In this document: in pieces, positions 17,828 to 26,464 of the stretch
Position numbering within the stretch: position 1 is the first letter of the stretch
How the letters are laid out: the number at the start of each line of letters is the position of its first letter
Assembly (NCBI RefSeq): GCF_965278975.1
Contig: NZ_OZ257126.1
Coordinates: 992,001-1,056,000 of the forward strand
Direction of reading: 5' to 3'
From: Ferrovibrio sp965278975
Lineage (GTDB): Bacteria; Pseudomonadota; Alphaproteobacteria; Ferrovibrionales; Ferrovibrionaceae
DNA: 64,000 nucleotides
Program-made: the position numbers and the translations under genes
Notes under the pieces: generated by a model
Told to the model about the DNA's origin: nothing
What the model saw: only the letters and a program-made list of their open reading frames with translations
Databases searched by the model: none

Positions 17828-19524
17828 GATGCGGCTTTCTCCTGCATAGCCGGTTTCTCCTGAGCAGCTTGGGCGCGCGCTTCGTCGCGCAATTCCTTCT
17901 TGGACAACTTGCCGACCGGCGTGCGTGGCAGGGCCGCGCGGAATTCCAGCAAGGCGGGCATTTCGTGGCGGCCAACTTTATCGGCCAAGAAGATGCGCAA
18001 TTCATCCAGCGTGAATTCCACCTGGCCCGGCTTCACCGTGACATAGGCTTTCGCCGCCTCGCCGCGATAGCCATCCGGCACGCCGATCACCAGCACTTCG
18101 GCCACGGCCGGATGTTCGTAGATCGCCTGCTCGATCAGTTGCGGATAGACATTGAAACCACCGGAAATGATCATGTCCTTCTTGCGGTCGACCAGATAGA
18201 AATAGCCATCCTCATCGTAATGTCCGATATCGCCGGTGAGGAAATAGCCATCCACAAAGGATGCCGCGGTTTCCTCCGGGCGATTCCAGTAGCCGGGCGT
18301 GACATTCAGGCCCTTGATGCGGATTTCGCCGGTCTGGTTAGGGCCGAGCTTTCTGCGCGGATCATCCAGCGCCACCACGTCCATTTCGATACCCGGCATC
18401 GGCAGGCCGACCGAGCCGGGCTTGTGCAGGCCGTGGCGCAACTGCGCCGTGCCGGCAGGTGAAGTCTCGGTCATGCCCCAGCCGCCGCCCAGCCGCAGGC
18501 CGGTAAGCTTCTCGAACCGCGCTGCCACCTCGACCGGCAAGGGCGCGCCACCGGAGCCGCAATGCTGCAACGAGGAAAAATCCCGCGTCTCGATGCCGGG
18601 ATGATTGGCCAGGGCGATCCACATGGTCGGCACACCGGGAAACGCCGTGGCGCGTTTCTGCTCGATATCGCGCAACGTGGTTTCGACATCGAAGCGCATG
18701 CGCAGCAGGATTTCGCCGCCGGCCGCCACCTGACGCAGCAGAATCGTGGTGAGCGCATAGATATGAAACAGCGGCAGCACGCCGATGACGCGCTGACGCA
18801 TGCTCACATCATCGGCCTGCCGGTTATACCATTCGTCATACATCGACAAGGCCGCCGTGAGATTGCCATGGGTGAGCATGGCCCCTTTGGCGCGGCCGGT
18901 GGTGCCGCCGGTATATTGCAGCAAGACAATGTCATCCGGCCCGACTTCCGGCCAGGCGGCAGGCGGCACGGCACCCTCGATGAAACCTGCGAAACCCTGC
19001 ACGCCGGGCTGCATCGGAATCGGCATCAACGCCGAGGCCGGCAAGCCGAAAACCGCTTCCTCGCCGACAATGACATGATCCACCAGGCCGGACGCCTTGA
19101 GCTTCAGCGCCATGCCAAGCATGGCCGGATAATCCACTGTCACCAGCAGCCGTGCGCCGGAATCGGTGAGCTTATGCGCCAGTTCGCGCTCGGCATCGAG
19201 CGGTGAAAGATGCGTCACCCTTGCCCCGGCGATGCCGGCACCGAAAAAGCAGAAGGGGTGATAGGGCGTGTTGGGCAGATAGAGCGCCACGGTATCGCCC
19301 TTGCCGATGCCGGCGCCTATCAATGCCGCCGCGAAGGCCTCCGCCTTCTGCCCCAGTTCCGTGAAACTGATCGCGGTGTCGCGGTAGTCCAGGATGGTGC
19401 CGGAACCGAACTCGGCCACAGCGCGGCGCAGCATGGCGGGCAGGCTGGAACGCGTGATCGGCGCATCCCAGCACATACCGGGCGGATAGGATTTCTCCCA
19501 GGGAAAAGGCCGCGATGCCGCCAT
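17824..19524 (-). CDS. AMP-forming long-chain-fatty-acid-CoA ligase family protein
   Basis: A 566-residue acyl-adenylate-forming enzyme that makes acyl-CoA from a carboxylic acid, ATP and CoA. The P-loop-like motif YTGGTTGRAKGAMLTH and the adenylate motif GWGMTETSP are clear. The C-terminal hinge DRKKDMIISGGFNVYP and the catalytic lysine near PRTPVGKLSKKEL complete the family set. Length matches long-chain ligases such as FadD. The extended sequence CWDAPI at the start is also seen in that group. First gene of a two-gene unit with the downstream SDR. Confidence 0.9.
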   Translation of the reverse strand: MAASRPFPWEKSYPPGMCWDAPITRSSLPAMLRRAVAEFGSGTILDYRDTAISFTELGQKAEAFAAALIGAGIGKGDTVALYLPNTPYHPFCFFGAGIAGARVTHLSPLDAERELAHKLTDSGARLLVTVDYPAMLGMALKLKASGLVDHVIVGEEAVFGLPASALMPIPMQPGVQGFAGFIEGAVPPAAWPEVGPDDIVLLQYTGGTTGRAKGAMLTHGNLTAALSMYDEWYNRQADDVSMRQRVIGVLPLFHIYALTTILLRQVAAGGEILLRMRFDVETTLRDIEQKRATAFPGVPTMWIALANHPGIETRDFSSLQHCGSGGAPLPVEVAARFEKLTGLRLGGGWGMTETSPAGTAQLRHGLHKPGSVGLPMPGIEMDVVALDDPRRKLGPNQTGEIRIKGLNVTPGYWNRPEETAASFVDGYFLTGDIGHYDEDGYFYLVDRKKDMIISGGFNVYPQLIEQAIYEHPAVAEVLVIGVPDGYRGEAAKAYVTVKPGQVEFTLDELRIFLADKVGRHEMPALLEFRAALPRTPVGKLSKKELRDEARAQAAQEKPAMQEKAAS

Positions 19525-19609
19525 TGCTGTTTCCTCACCCGGTACTTTTATGGTTATGGCAACGGTAGGCGCGGCCCCGTATGATTGTCAACGAAACAGG
19601 GAGGAAAGC

Positions 19610-20398
19610 ATGCCACGCCTGGCAGGAAAAACCGCCATCATCACCGGCGCCGCCAGCGGCATCGGCCGCGCCACTGCCCGTCTCTTCGCCAGCGAAGGCG
19701 CCAGACTGCTGATCGCCGACCGTCAGCGTGACGCCGTGGAGGCGGTCGCCACCCGCCTGCGCGATGAAGGCCATAACGTGCTTGCCACCACCGCCGATGC
19801 CGGTTCGGAAACCGATGTACAGGCGATGATCGAGCTGGCCGAGCGCGATCTCGGACCGCTGGATGTGCTGTATGCCAATGCCGGCATCAGCGGCGGCCTG
19901 GTGCCGCTGTTCGAGCAAACGGTAGAGCAGTGGGAGGAAATCCTGCGCATCAACCTGATCGGGCCGTTCCTCGCCATCAGGCATGCGGCACAGGGCATGG
20001 TGGCGCGCGGCAAGGGCTCGATCATCTGCACGGCTTCCGTGGCCGGACTGCGCGCGAATGCCGCCGGCTCGCCCTATTCCGCCAGCAAGGCCGGCGTGAT
20101 CAGTCTGGTGCAGACCACGGCCAATGCGCTGACCGGCACCGGCGTGCGCATCAATGCGATCTGCCCCGGCCTGATCGAAACCGGCATGACGCAGCCGATC
20201 TTCGAGGCCGCCCGCGCCAAGGGCAAGGGCGACCGCATCGGACAATTGAATCCGCTGGAGCGTGCCGGCCAGCCGGAGGAAATCGCCGCCATGGCCCTGT
20301 TCCTGGCCAGCGACGAGGCGAGCTATGTGAACGGCCAGGCCATTGCCGTGGATGGTGGCCTCTCAAGCACGCTGCCCTTCACGCGCCAGCGGCGCTAG
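19610..20398 (+). CDS. SDR-family oxidoreductase
   Basis: A 262-residue classical SDR. Motifs are TGAASGIG near the N-terminus, YANAGISGG (NAG motif) and the Ser-Tyr-Lys catalytic set in TASVAGLRANAAGSPYSASK, ending with the conserved AVDGG. Start 19610 is fixed by GGGAGGA at 19599-19605. It is divergent from the acyl-CoA ligase across about 85 bp. The stop is about 80 bp ahead of the MarR gene, which has its own promoter, so the two may be separate transcripts. Substrate not predictable. Confidence 0.87.
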   Translation: MPRLAGKTAIITGAASGIGRATARLFASEGARLLIADRQRDAVEAVATRLRDEGHNVLATTADAGSETDVQAMIELAERDLGPLDVLYANAGISGGLVPLFEQTVEQWEEILRINLIGPFLAIRHAAQGMVARGKGSIICTASVAGLRANAAGSPYSASKAGVISLVQTTANALTGTGVRINAICPGLIETGMTQPIFEAARAKGKGDRIGQLNPLERAGQPEEIAAMALFLASDEASYVNGQAIAVDGGLSSTLPFTRQRR

Positions 20399-20442
20399 AA
20401 CCAGACGCCAGGCAGAAAACGTAAATTCCGATGGAGATAATA

Positions 20443-20481
20443 GTTGACTAGGAAATCAATTCCTATAGTTTCCTAGTCAAC
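20443..20481. promoter_or_regulatory. Perfect palindromic operator abutting a MarR gene
   Basis: GTTGACTAGGAAA (20443-20455), a 13-base spacer and TTTCCTAGTCAAC (20469-20481) form a perfect 13-13-13 inverted repeat. A nested dyad TAGGAA (20449-20454)/TTCCTA (20460-20465) lies inside. The right arm ends on the base before the MarR ATG at 20482. The sequence contains TTGACT (20444-20449) and TATAGT (20464-20469), a possible promoter with a short 14-base spacer. The arrangement suggests autoregulation and a very short or absent 5' leader. Confidence 0.8.
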
Positions 20482-20934
20482 ATGAATTCACCTTCCGACC
20501 TCACCGATCATCTAGGCTATTGGCTGCGCCTGGTATCGAACCAGGTGTCGCAGAATTTTGCCACCCGCCTTGCCGCCGAGGACGTGACCGTGGCGGAATG
20601 GGTTATGCTGCGCGCCCTGCACGGCCAGCCGCCCATGGCACCGAGCCGGCTGGCAGAGATGATGGGCATGACACGGGGCGCCATCACCAAGCTGGCCGAC
20701 CGCCTGATCGCGAAGGATATGCTGTTGCGCCAATCTGATCCGGCAGATGGCCGCGCCCAGACCTTGCACCTGACGCCGCGCGGCAGCCGGCTGGTGCCGA
20801 AGCTGGCCACCCATGCCGACCGCAACGATAGCGATTTCTTCCGCGCACTTTCAGCAGCGGAACAGAAAGTCCTGCGCCGGCTGCTGCAACAACTTGCCAC
20901 ACACCACCGCATCAGCGGCATGGCAACTGAATGA
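20482..20934 (+). CDS. MarR-family transcriptional regulator
   Basis: A 150-residue winged-helix regulator. The DNA-binding region is PSRLAEMMGMTRGAITKLADRLIAKDMLLRQ, followed by the wing SDPADGRAQTLHLTPRG, and C-terminal helices mediate dimerisation. No Shine-Dalgarno is possible in the upstream palindrome, so translation may be leaderless or nearly so. The palindromic operator immediately upstream points to autorepression. Likely co-transcribed with the DUF1398 gene 11 bp downstream. Ligand unknown. Confidence 0.92.
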   Translation: MNSPSDLTDHLGYWLRLVSNQVSQNFATRLAAEDVTVAEWVMLRALHGQPPMAPSRLAEMMGMTRGAITKLADRLIAKDMLLRQSDPADGRAQTLHLTPRGSRLVPKLATHADRNDSDFFRALSAAEQKVLRRLLQQLATHHRISGMATE

Positions 20935-20945
20935 GGAATTGAGTC

Positions 20946-21350
20946 ATGAATGGTGCGTCCCACGAAGCCCTGGCCTCGGCTTGCATGAAAGGCGCCGAGA
21001 GCGGCAGCATGAGTTTTCCTGAAATCATCGGCGCGCTGATGCAGGCCGGCTTCGATGGCTATGCGGTGGATTTCCGCCGTGGCCAGGCGACCTATTACCC
21101 GCCTGATGCGCCCGCCCTGGATATCGCCCTGCATCCGCTGAGCAGCGCCATCGCCCTGTGTTTCGATGCGGAAGCGATCCGCACCGCGATCCGGGAAGCC
21201 CAGAATAATATTCCGGGCTACACATATCTGGGTTTCTGCGACAAGGCGGCACGCGGCGGCTGCGCCGGCTATCTGGTGTCACTGCCGGGCCGCCGCGTGG
21301 TCTACTATGGCCGCGACGGCGAAACCCATATCGAGCATTTCCCGCGCTGA
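20946..21350 (+). CDS. DUF1398-family protein (YbcV/COG5562-like)
   Basis: A 134-residue protein with the family pattern GFDGYAVDFRRGQATYY in the middle and a C-terminal GRRVVYYGRDGETHIEHFP. The family is sometimes labelled phage envelope protein because of the E. coli cryptic-prophage member YbcV; no other phage gene is nearby and its function is not known. It lies 11 bp behind a MarR regulator and probably shares its transcript. An internal ATG (before SFPEIIG) could also serve as start. The stop codon abuts the stop of the convergent gene. Confidence 0.8.
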   Translation: MNGASHEALASACMKGAESGSMSFPEIIGALMQAGFDGYAVDFRRGQATYYPPDAPALDIALHPLSSAIALCFDAEAIRTAIREAQNNIPGYTYLGFCDKAARGGCAGYLVSLPGRRVVYYGRDGETHIEHFPR

Positions 21351-22244
21351 TCAGTCGCGCTCGCCGTATTTCTTGTCGAAATCCCACACTTCAGCAAAGC
21401 CCATCTGGCGGCTGAAATTCTGGAAATCGGCCATCGGGATCGGGCTGCCCGCCGTGGAGCCCTTTTCCTTCAGCGTGGTATAGACCTGCTGGAACACCGC
21501 GCCGGCGGAAAGGAAAGCAGCCGTGGGGAAAATGGCCAGCGCATAGCCGAGCTGCTCCAGTCGCTCGCGACTCAGTACCGGCGTGCGGCCTGATTCGACC
21601 ATGTTGGCCAGCAGTGGTACATCGAAATGGCGGCAGATGCGTGCCATCTCCTCCTCGCTTTCCGGCGATTCCACGAACAGCACATCGGCGCCCGCCTTCA
21701 CATAGGCTTCGCCGCGCCGCAGCGCTTCATCCAGCCCCAGCGTGGTGCGCGCATCGGTGCGGGCGACGATGAGGAAATTCGGATCCTCGCGCGTATCCAC
21801 CGCAACACGCAGCTTGAGCACCATGTCTTCCATCGGCAGTACGCGGCGGCCCAATGTGTGGCCACAGCGCTTGGGGAATTCCTGATCCTCGATCTGGATC
21901 GCAGCCGCACCGGCGCGTTCATAACCGCGAATGGTGTGCATCACGTTCAGCGCCCCGCCATAGCCGGTATCGGCATCAGCGATCAGCGGCGTGGCCACCA
22001 CGCCGCTGATCGTGCGCACACGGTTTTCCATATCGGTGTAGGTGGCAAAGCCCGCATCCGGCACGCCGAGATAGGAAGCCGAAACGCCATAGCCGGTCAT
22101 GTAGAGCGCGTCGAAGCCGAATGTATCGGCGATACGCGCCGTGATCAGGTCGTAGACGCCAGGCGCCACCAGCAGGCCCTTATCCTTCTGGTTGAGACGC
22201 TGGCGCAAGGCAGCGCGGCGCTCTGCGAAACTTGGATTGCCCAT
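21351..22244 (-). CDS. Isocitrate lyase/PEP mutase superfamily enzyme
   Basis: A 297-residue TIM-barrel enzyme of the ICL/PEPM superfamily, which contains methylisocitrate lyases, oxaloacetate decarboxylases and carboxyvinyl-carboxyphosphonate mutases. Metal-binding residues are visible in ADADTGYGG (about 90-98) and IEDQEFPKRCGH. The KRCGH loop carries the catalytic cysteine (about C127) found in lyases and absent from true PEP mutases. It is transcribed away from an IclR regulator across a region with the shared operator, suggesting it handles a C-C cleavage step for the same catabolic regulon. The exact substrate cannot be given. Confidence 0.85.
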   Translation of the reverse strand: MGNPSFAERRAALRQRLNQKDKGLLVAPGVYDLITARIADTFGFDALYMTGYGVSASYLGVPDAGFATYTDMENRVRTISGVVATPLIADADTGYGGALNVMHTIRGYERAGAAAIQIEDQEFPKRCGHTLGRRVLPMEDMVLKLRVAVDTREDPNFLIVARTDARTTLGLDEALRRGEAYVKAGADVLFVESPESEEEMARICRHFDVPLLANMVESGRTPVLSRERLEQLGYALAIFPTAAFLSAGAVFQQVYTTLKEKGSTAGSPIPMADFQNFSRQMGFAEVWDFDKKYGERD

Positions 22245-22328
22245 GGCGTTTTCTCCCGCATTTGCTGGCCTTCTTCCTAGCGAAGCGGCCCGCGTTTTTG
22301 AAGGGATTTCCCTTGCCCTTCGACACTA

Positions 22329-22353
22329 TTTCACGTATTGAAATGAGCGTTCA
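22329..22353. promoter_or_regulatory. Putative IclR operator, site 4 (weakest copy)
   Basis: TTTCA-CGTA-TTGAAAT-GAG-CGTTCA lies between the divergent ICL-like gene and the IclR gene, 24 bp before the IclR ATG. It matches 13 of 18 fixed positions of the consensus TTTCG-N4-ATGAAAT-N3-ATTTCG. A plausible promoter TTGCCC (22313-22318), 17-base spacer, TATTGA (22336-22341) has its -10 inside the site, which fits autorepression. Confidence 0.55.
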
Positions 22354-22377
22354 AGGGTTTCCGGGAGGAGACAGGAA

Positions 22378-23172
22378 ATGCCATCCTTCAAGCCGGTGAT
22401 CGCGCTGACGCGCGGCCTGGAAATCCTGCGGGTGCTGAACGAACAGCAGCAGACCAGTGTCGGCGCCCTGCACAAGGCCACCGGCCTCGATAAAGCCACC
22501 ATCGTGCGCATGCTGGAAACCCTGGAGCATGAGGGCTATGTGATGCGCGATGCCGAGCGCGCGCTCTATGCCCCCACCGGCCGTGTGCTGGTGCTGAGCC
22601 AGGGCTATGACCAGCATCTCTGGATCGGCAGTGTCGCCGATCCCTTCCTGCAGGATTTCCGCAAGCAGATCGGCTGGCCTTCCGACGTCGCCTTGTTCGA
22701 TCGCGATGCCATGATCGTGGTACAGACCACGCGCGAGCCGGGCTCGATGCTGCTCAGCCGCAAACCCGGTTTCCGCTTCCCGCTGCTGGCCACGTCGCTG
22801 GGCCGCGCCTATCTGGCTTTCCTGCCGGAAGAACAGCGCGAAGCCGTGATCGGCCAGCTGGCGAAGAACCCGGAGCATTGGAACGATCTGGCGCGCAACC
22901 GCAAGAAGCTGAACCGCCTGCTGAGCGATACGCGCAGCCGCGGCTTCGCCTTCACCGACGATGCCTATAGCCGCGAAGTGTTCAACGATGCCATGTGGGC
23001 CATCGGCGCGCCGATCATGCAGGGCGAGCAGGTTTTTGCCAGCATCAACATAATGATGCTGCGCCGAGCCGTGGCGGTGGAGGACGGCATCAAGCAATTC
23101 GCCGAGCCCTTGCGCCAGACCGCCGCCCGCATCGCCAAGGCGCTGGTGACGATGAAAGGCGGCAAGGCCTGA
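22378..23172 (+). CDS. IclR-family transcriptional regulator
   Basis: A 264-residue regulator with an N-terminal winged helix (ALTRGLEILRVLNEQQQTSVGALHKATGLDKATIVRMLETL) and the IclR effector-binding domain (VADPFLQDFRKQIGWPSDVALFDRDAMIVVQTT, then TSLGRAYLAFLP). Such proteins bind GAAA/TTTC-type palindromes and respond to small carboxylic or aromatic acids. Start 22378 has GGGAGGAG upstream. A copy of the operator repeated four times in 22.3-37.0 kb overlaps its own putative promoter, so it is the best candidate to control the acyl-CoA region. Confidence 0.92.
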   Translation: MPSFKPVIALTRGLEILRVLNEQQQTSVGALHKATGLDKATIVRMLETLEHEGYVMRDAERALYAPTGRVLVLSQGYDQHLWIGSVADPFLQDFRKQIGWPSDVALFDRDAMIVVQTTREPGSMLLSRKPGFRFPLLATSLGRAYLAFLPEEQREAVIGQLAKNPEHWNDLARNRKKLNRLLSDTRSRGFAFTDDAYSREVFNDAMWAIGAPIMQGEQVFASINIMMLRRAVAVEDGIKQFAEPLRQTAARIAKALVTMKGGKA

Positions 23173-23200
23173 GCCGGATTGGCTTCTAGGCCGCCTTGCG
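23160..23200. terminator. Possible bidirectional terminator between convergent genes
   Basis: GCAAGGC (23162-23168) pairs with GCCTTGC (23193-23199), with an inner AGCC/GGCT pairing. The dyad overlaps the stop codons of the IclR gene and the convergent permease gene. No run of T follows, so termination is uncertain. Confidence 0.3.
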
Positions 23201-24160
23201 CTTGAACAGCCGCTCGATCAGCGGCAGCAGGCCGCGCGGCGACGCCAGGATCACTGCGATCACTACCGCGCCATAGATGAAGTAATGCATGCCCGGCAGC
23301 ACGCCGCCGAGCTTGCCGCGCAATACCTCACCCAGCGGCACCAGCAGCAGCGCGCCGAGCGCAGGGCCGAAGGCACGGCCCAGCCCGCCCACGGTGGCGA
23401 ACAGCACGATTTCGATGGTGATCACCGGCGAGACGAGCTGATAGGGATCGGCGAAGGTGAGATAGCGGGCATAGACCGTGCCGACCAGCGAGGTGAGCAC
23501 GGCGGAAATCACCATGGCCAGGGTCTTGTTGCGCAGCAGGGCAACGCCGATGGCCTGGGCGGCATTCTCGTTGTCGCGCACCGTGCGCAGGTAATAGCCA
23601 AGCGGTGAATTCAGGATCGCCAGATTGACCAGGATGCAGATGACGGCCAGGGCCAGCATCATCCAGAAGGCACCCTTGCCGCCGCCGAATTCGAAATTGA
23701 GGAAGTTTCCGGTATCCTTGGGCAGGAATAGGCCCGAGGCAGCGCCGAGGAAATCGCTGCCGATCACCACGATCTCCGCCATTTCGGCAAAGGCCAGCGT
23801 GATCAACGCGAAAGACAGATGCCCAAGGCGGAAGCGGAAATCGACCCAGGCGATGGCCGCCGCCAGCACGGCCGCCACGGCCGCCGAGATCAGCATGCCA
23901 AACCACATGTTGATGCCGAGCTTGAGCAGCAAGGCACTCGCCAGCATGGCGCCGCAGCCGACGAACAAGCTATGGGCGAGCGAAATCTGCCCGGCGATGC
24001 CGCCGACGATATTCCACGCCGAAGCCAGCGCCATGTAGACCAGCGTCAGGGTCAGGATATGCAGGTAATAGCTAGGCAGCATGGTGGGCAACGTGGCGGT
24101 CGCCGCCAGTGCCAGCCAGAGCCAGGGATTCTTGATCGTGGCGAAGAATTCCGGTCGCAT
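23186..24160 (-). CDS. Branched-chain amino acid-type ABC transporter permease (LivM family)
   Basis: A 324-residue inner-membrane permease with about 8-10 hydrophobic segments and the LivM signatures ASAWNIVGGIAGQISLAHSLFVGCGA and TVRDNENAAQAIGVALLRNK, the second being the cytoplasmic loop that contacts the ATPases. Last gene of a five-gene cluster (binding protein, LivG, LivF, LivH, LivM), 11 bp after LivH. Clusters like this transport amino acids, but many in catabolic islands import aromatic or aliphatic carboxylates. The acyl-CoA genes around it favour the latter. Confidence 0.92.
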   Translation of the reverse strand: MRPEFFATIKNPWLWLALAATATLPTMLPSYYLHILTLTLVYMALASAWNIVGGIAGQISLAHSLFVGCGAMLASALLLKLGINMWFGMLISAAVAAVLAAAIAWVDFRFRLGHLSFALITLAFAEMAEIVVIGSDFLGAASGLFLPKDTGNFLNFEFGGGKGAFWMMLALAVICILVNLAILNSPLGYYLRTVRDNENAAQAIGVALLRNKTLAMVISAVLTSLVGTVYARYLTFADPYQLVSPVITIEIVLFATVGGLGRAFGPALGALLLVPLGEVLRGKLGGVLPGMHYFIYGAVVIAVILASPRGLLPLIERLFKRKAA

Positions 24161-24171
24161 CGTCGCCTCTC

Positions 24172-25035
24172 CTAGCGGGTTTTCCAGGTGAGGCCTTGCG
24201 GCCGGAACAGCATGATCAGCACGAAAATGATATAGGGCAGCAGCATGCCGAGGGTGTGCGACAGGTAGATCGTGCCCATGGCTTCCGCCGTGCCGATGAC
24301 GATGCCGCCAAGCATGATGCCGACGAAGTTGGTCATGCCGCCGAGTACCACGGCCAGCAGGGTGATCACCGTGTAGCGCAGGCCCTGGTTCGGATGAATC
24401 GGCGTGCCGGGAATCAGCAGGGCTGCGGCAATGGCCAGGATGCCGATGCCGAGCGCGAAGGTGAACAGCCGCACGCGCGGCACATCGATGCCCATCAGCG
24501 CGGCGGCACGCGGATTCTGGTGCACAGCGCGGATCGAGCGGCCGATATCGGTGGCGCGCAGCATGATGTAGAGCAGGATGGCAAGCGCGAAGGAGGATAT
24601 GCAGGCGATGATATGCGGCAGGCGCATGATCACATCACCGGCGATCACCAGCTTGGATTCCACCATCGACGGCACCCGCACCGGCTGGCCGCCAAAGCCC
24701 ATCAGCAGGCCATTCTGCAACAGCAGCGACAGGCCGAGGGTGAGCTGGATCACCATCAGCAGGTGATGGCCCGCCACCGGCCGGATCAGGAAATGGTAGG
24801 CAAGGCCGCCGAGTGCTGTGAGCACCGGTACGCCGATCAGCATGGCGAGATAAGGGTCCATGCCGGTGAGCGAATAGACCGCCAGGCAGAGGAACATGCC
24901 GAGCGAGACGAAATCGCCATGGGAGAAATTGACGATGCCGCTGACGCCATAGACCAGGCCCATGCCGAGCGCCAGCAGTCCGTAGGTGGAACCGATCAGC
25001 AGGCCTTGGCTGAGGGCTTGCAGCAATTCTTCCAT
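24172..25035 (-). CDS. Branched-chain amino acid-type ABC transporter permease (LivH family)
   Basis: A 287-residue permease. The start MEELLQALSQGLLIGSTYGL and GLVYGVSGIVNFSHGDFVSLG are the LivH N-terminal signature. TDIGRSIRAVHQNPRAAALMGID is the EAA-like coupling loop. The C-terminal GLTWKTR is family-like. It partners LivM as a heterodimeric channel. It is spaced 9 bp from LivF and 11 bp from LivM, so one transcript. Confidence 0.92.
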   Translation of the reverse strand: MEELLQALSQGLLIGSTYGLLALGMGLVYGVSGIVNFSHGDFVSLGMFLCLAVYSLTGMDPYLAMLIGVPVLTALGGLAYHFLIRPVAGHHLLMVIQLTLGLSLLLQNGLLMGFGGQPVRVPSMVESKLVIAGDVIMRLPHIIACISSFALAILLYIMLRATDIGRSIRAVHQNPRAAALMGIDVPRVRLFTFALGIGILAIAAALLIPGTPIHPNQGLRYTVITLLAVVLGGMTNFVGIMLGGIVIGTAEAMGTIYLSHTLGMLLPYIIFVLIMLFRPQGLTWKTR

Positions 25036-25044
25036 ATCCGCCCC

Positions 25045-25749
25045 CTAGAGTCCGAGATAGGCGCGCCGGGTGCGTGGATCGTCGCGCACCGCATCGGCCA
25101 CACCCTCAACCGCGATGCGGCCGCGCTCCAGCACATAGCAGCGGTCGGCATGCTTCAATGTCAGATTGAGATTCTGTTCCACCAGCAGGATCGTCATGCC
25201 GGCGGCCTTCAATTGATCGATGATCTCGAAAATATACTGCACGAAGAGCGGCGCGAGGCCGAGCGAGGGCTCATCCAGCATCAGCAGCCGCCCGCGCGCC
25301 ATCAGGCCGCGCCCGATCGCCAGCATCTGCTGCTCGCCGCCGGAAAGCGTGCCGGCATCCTGGGAGAGGCGTTCCTTCAGGCGTGGCAGCATTTCCAGCA
25401 CGCGCTCGAATTCCGCCGGGCGATGCGGCTTGGCAGTGGGATTGAGGCCGCCGAGCAGCAGGTTCTCGCGCACACTCATTTCCGGAAAGACCAGGCGGCC
25501 TTCCGGCACCTGCACGATGCCGGCAGCCACACGCTGCTTCGCCGGCATGGCGGTGATATCGCGGCCTTCGAACAGAATCTGGCCCGCGCTTGCCGGCACG
25601 ATGCCGGAAACGCAGTTGATCAGGGTCGACTTGCCGGCATTGTTGGCGCCAAGCAGGCCGACGATCTCGCCCGGCTGCACGGTGACCGACACATCATGCA
25701 GCACGGCGACGCCGTCATAGCCGGCGGTGATGTTGCGCAGTTCAAGCAT
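25045..25749 (-). CDS. ABC transporter ATP-binding protein (LivF family)
   Basis: A 234-residue ATPase. Walker A is GANNAGKS, with Asn in place of the more common Gly of GANGAGKS. The signature is LSGGEQQ, Walker B is LLMLDEPSLGLAP and the H-loop is ILLVEQN. It starts inside the end of the LivG gene (8-bp overlap). One of the two ATPases energising the Liv-type importer. Confidence 0.93.
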   Translation of the reverse strand: MLELRNITAGYDGVAVLHDVSVTVQPGEIVGLLGANNAGKSTLINCVSGIVPASAGQILFEGRDITAMPAKQRVAAGIVQVPEGRLVFPEMSVRENLLLGGLNPTAKPHRPAEFERVLEMLPRLKERLSQDAGTLSGGEQQMLAIGRGLMARGRLLMLDEPSLGLAPLFVQYIFEIIDQLKAAGMTILLVEQNLNLTLKHADRCYVLERGRIAVEGVADAVRDDPRTRRAYLGL

Positions 25750-26461
25750 CGAGATGCTCGCCGAAATAGGCGTCCTTGACGCGTTGATCCTCGATGATTT
25801 CCGCCGGCGTGCCTTCGGCGATCTTCTCGCCGAAATTGATCACCACCATCTTGGTGGCCAGCCGCATGATCACCGGCATGACATGCTCCACCATGACAAT
25901 GGTGGCACCCTGGGCATGCAAATCGCGGATGGCAGCAATCGGCGCTTCGGTCTCGGCCATGGTGAGGCCGGCCATCACTTCGTCCAGCAGAATGAAACGC
26001 GGCTCGGTGGCGACGCATTTCGCCACTTCCAGCAGCTTCTTGTCCTGCAGCGAGAGCGAGGCCGGGGTGAGCAGTTCCTTGCCGCCAAGGCCGACGCGCT
26101 TGAGCGTGTGAGCGGCGAAATCGATCGCCTCGCGCAAAGGCCGCCGCACCAGGGCGGCGGTGGCCACAACGTCCAGCGTCGACATATCGGCGAAGGTCTG
26201 CACGATCTGGAAGCTGCGCACCAGACCGCGCCGCACCAGATGATGCGGCGGCACGCCGTTGATGCGCTGGCCCTCGAAGCGGACTTCGCCGCTATCGATG
26301 GGCAGGAAACCGGAGATCAGCGCGAACAGCGTGGTCTTGCCGGCACCATTCGGCCCGATGATGCCGAGGATGTCTCCGGTATCGACCTTGAAGCTGACCG
26401 AATTCACCGCCACCAGGCCGCCGAAGCGCTTGGTGACGGCATCGACTTCGAGCAATGCCAT
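25742..26461 (-). CDS. ABC transporter ATP-binding protein (LivG family)
   Basis: A 239-residue ATPase. Walker A is GPNGAGKTT; the Q-loop region is RSFQIVQTF. In place of a standard LSGG motif the signature region reads LSLQDKKLLEVAKC, the variant seen in many LivG proteins of this subgroup (usually LSYGQQRxLE). Walker B is FILLDEVMAGL and the H-loop is IVMVEHVM. The Glu after the Walker B Asp is retained. It lies 3 bp after the binding-protein gene. Confidence 0.9.
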   Translation of the reverse strand: MALLEVDAVTKRFGGLVAVNSVSFKVDTGDILGIIGPNGAGKTTLFALISGFLPIDSGEVRFEGQRINGVPPHHLVRRGLVRSFQIVQTFADMSTLDVVATAALVRRPLREAIDFAAHTLKRVGLGGKELLTPASLSLQDKKLLEVAKCVATEPRFILLDEVMAGLTMAETEAPIAAIRDLHAQGATIVMVEHVMPVIMRLATKMVVINFGEKIAEGTPAEIIEDQRVKDAYFGEHLDA

Positions 26462-26464
26462 GAT

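Noticed and set aside
20946..21350. Prophage remnant suggested by the phage-envelope label of DUF1398
   Set aside because: No integrase, tail or capsid gene nearby; the protein lies in a MarR operon.
24196..25779. A 527-codon plus-strand frame across the Liv permease and ATPase genes
   Set aside because: His/Gln/Arg-rich antisense shadow without domains.
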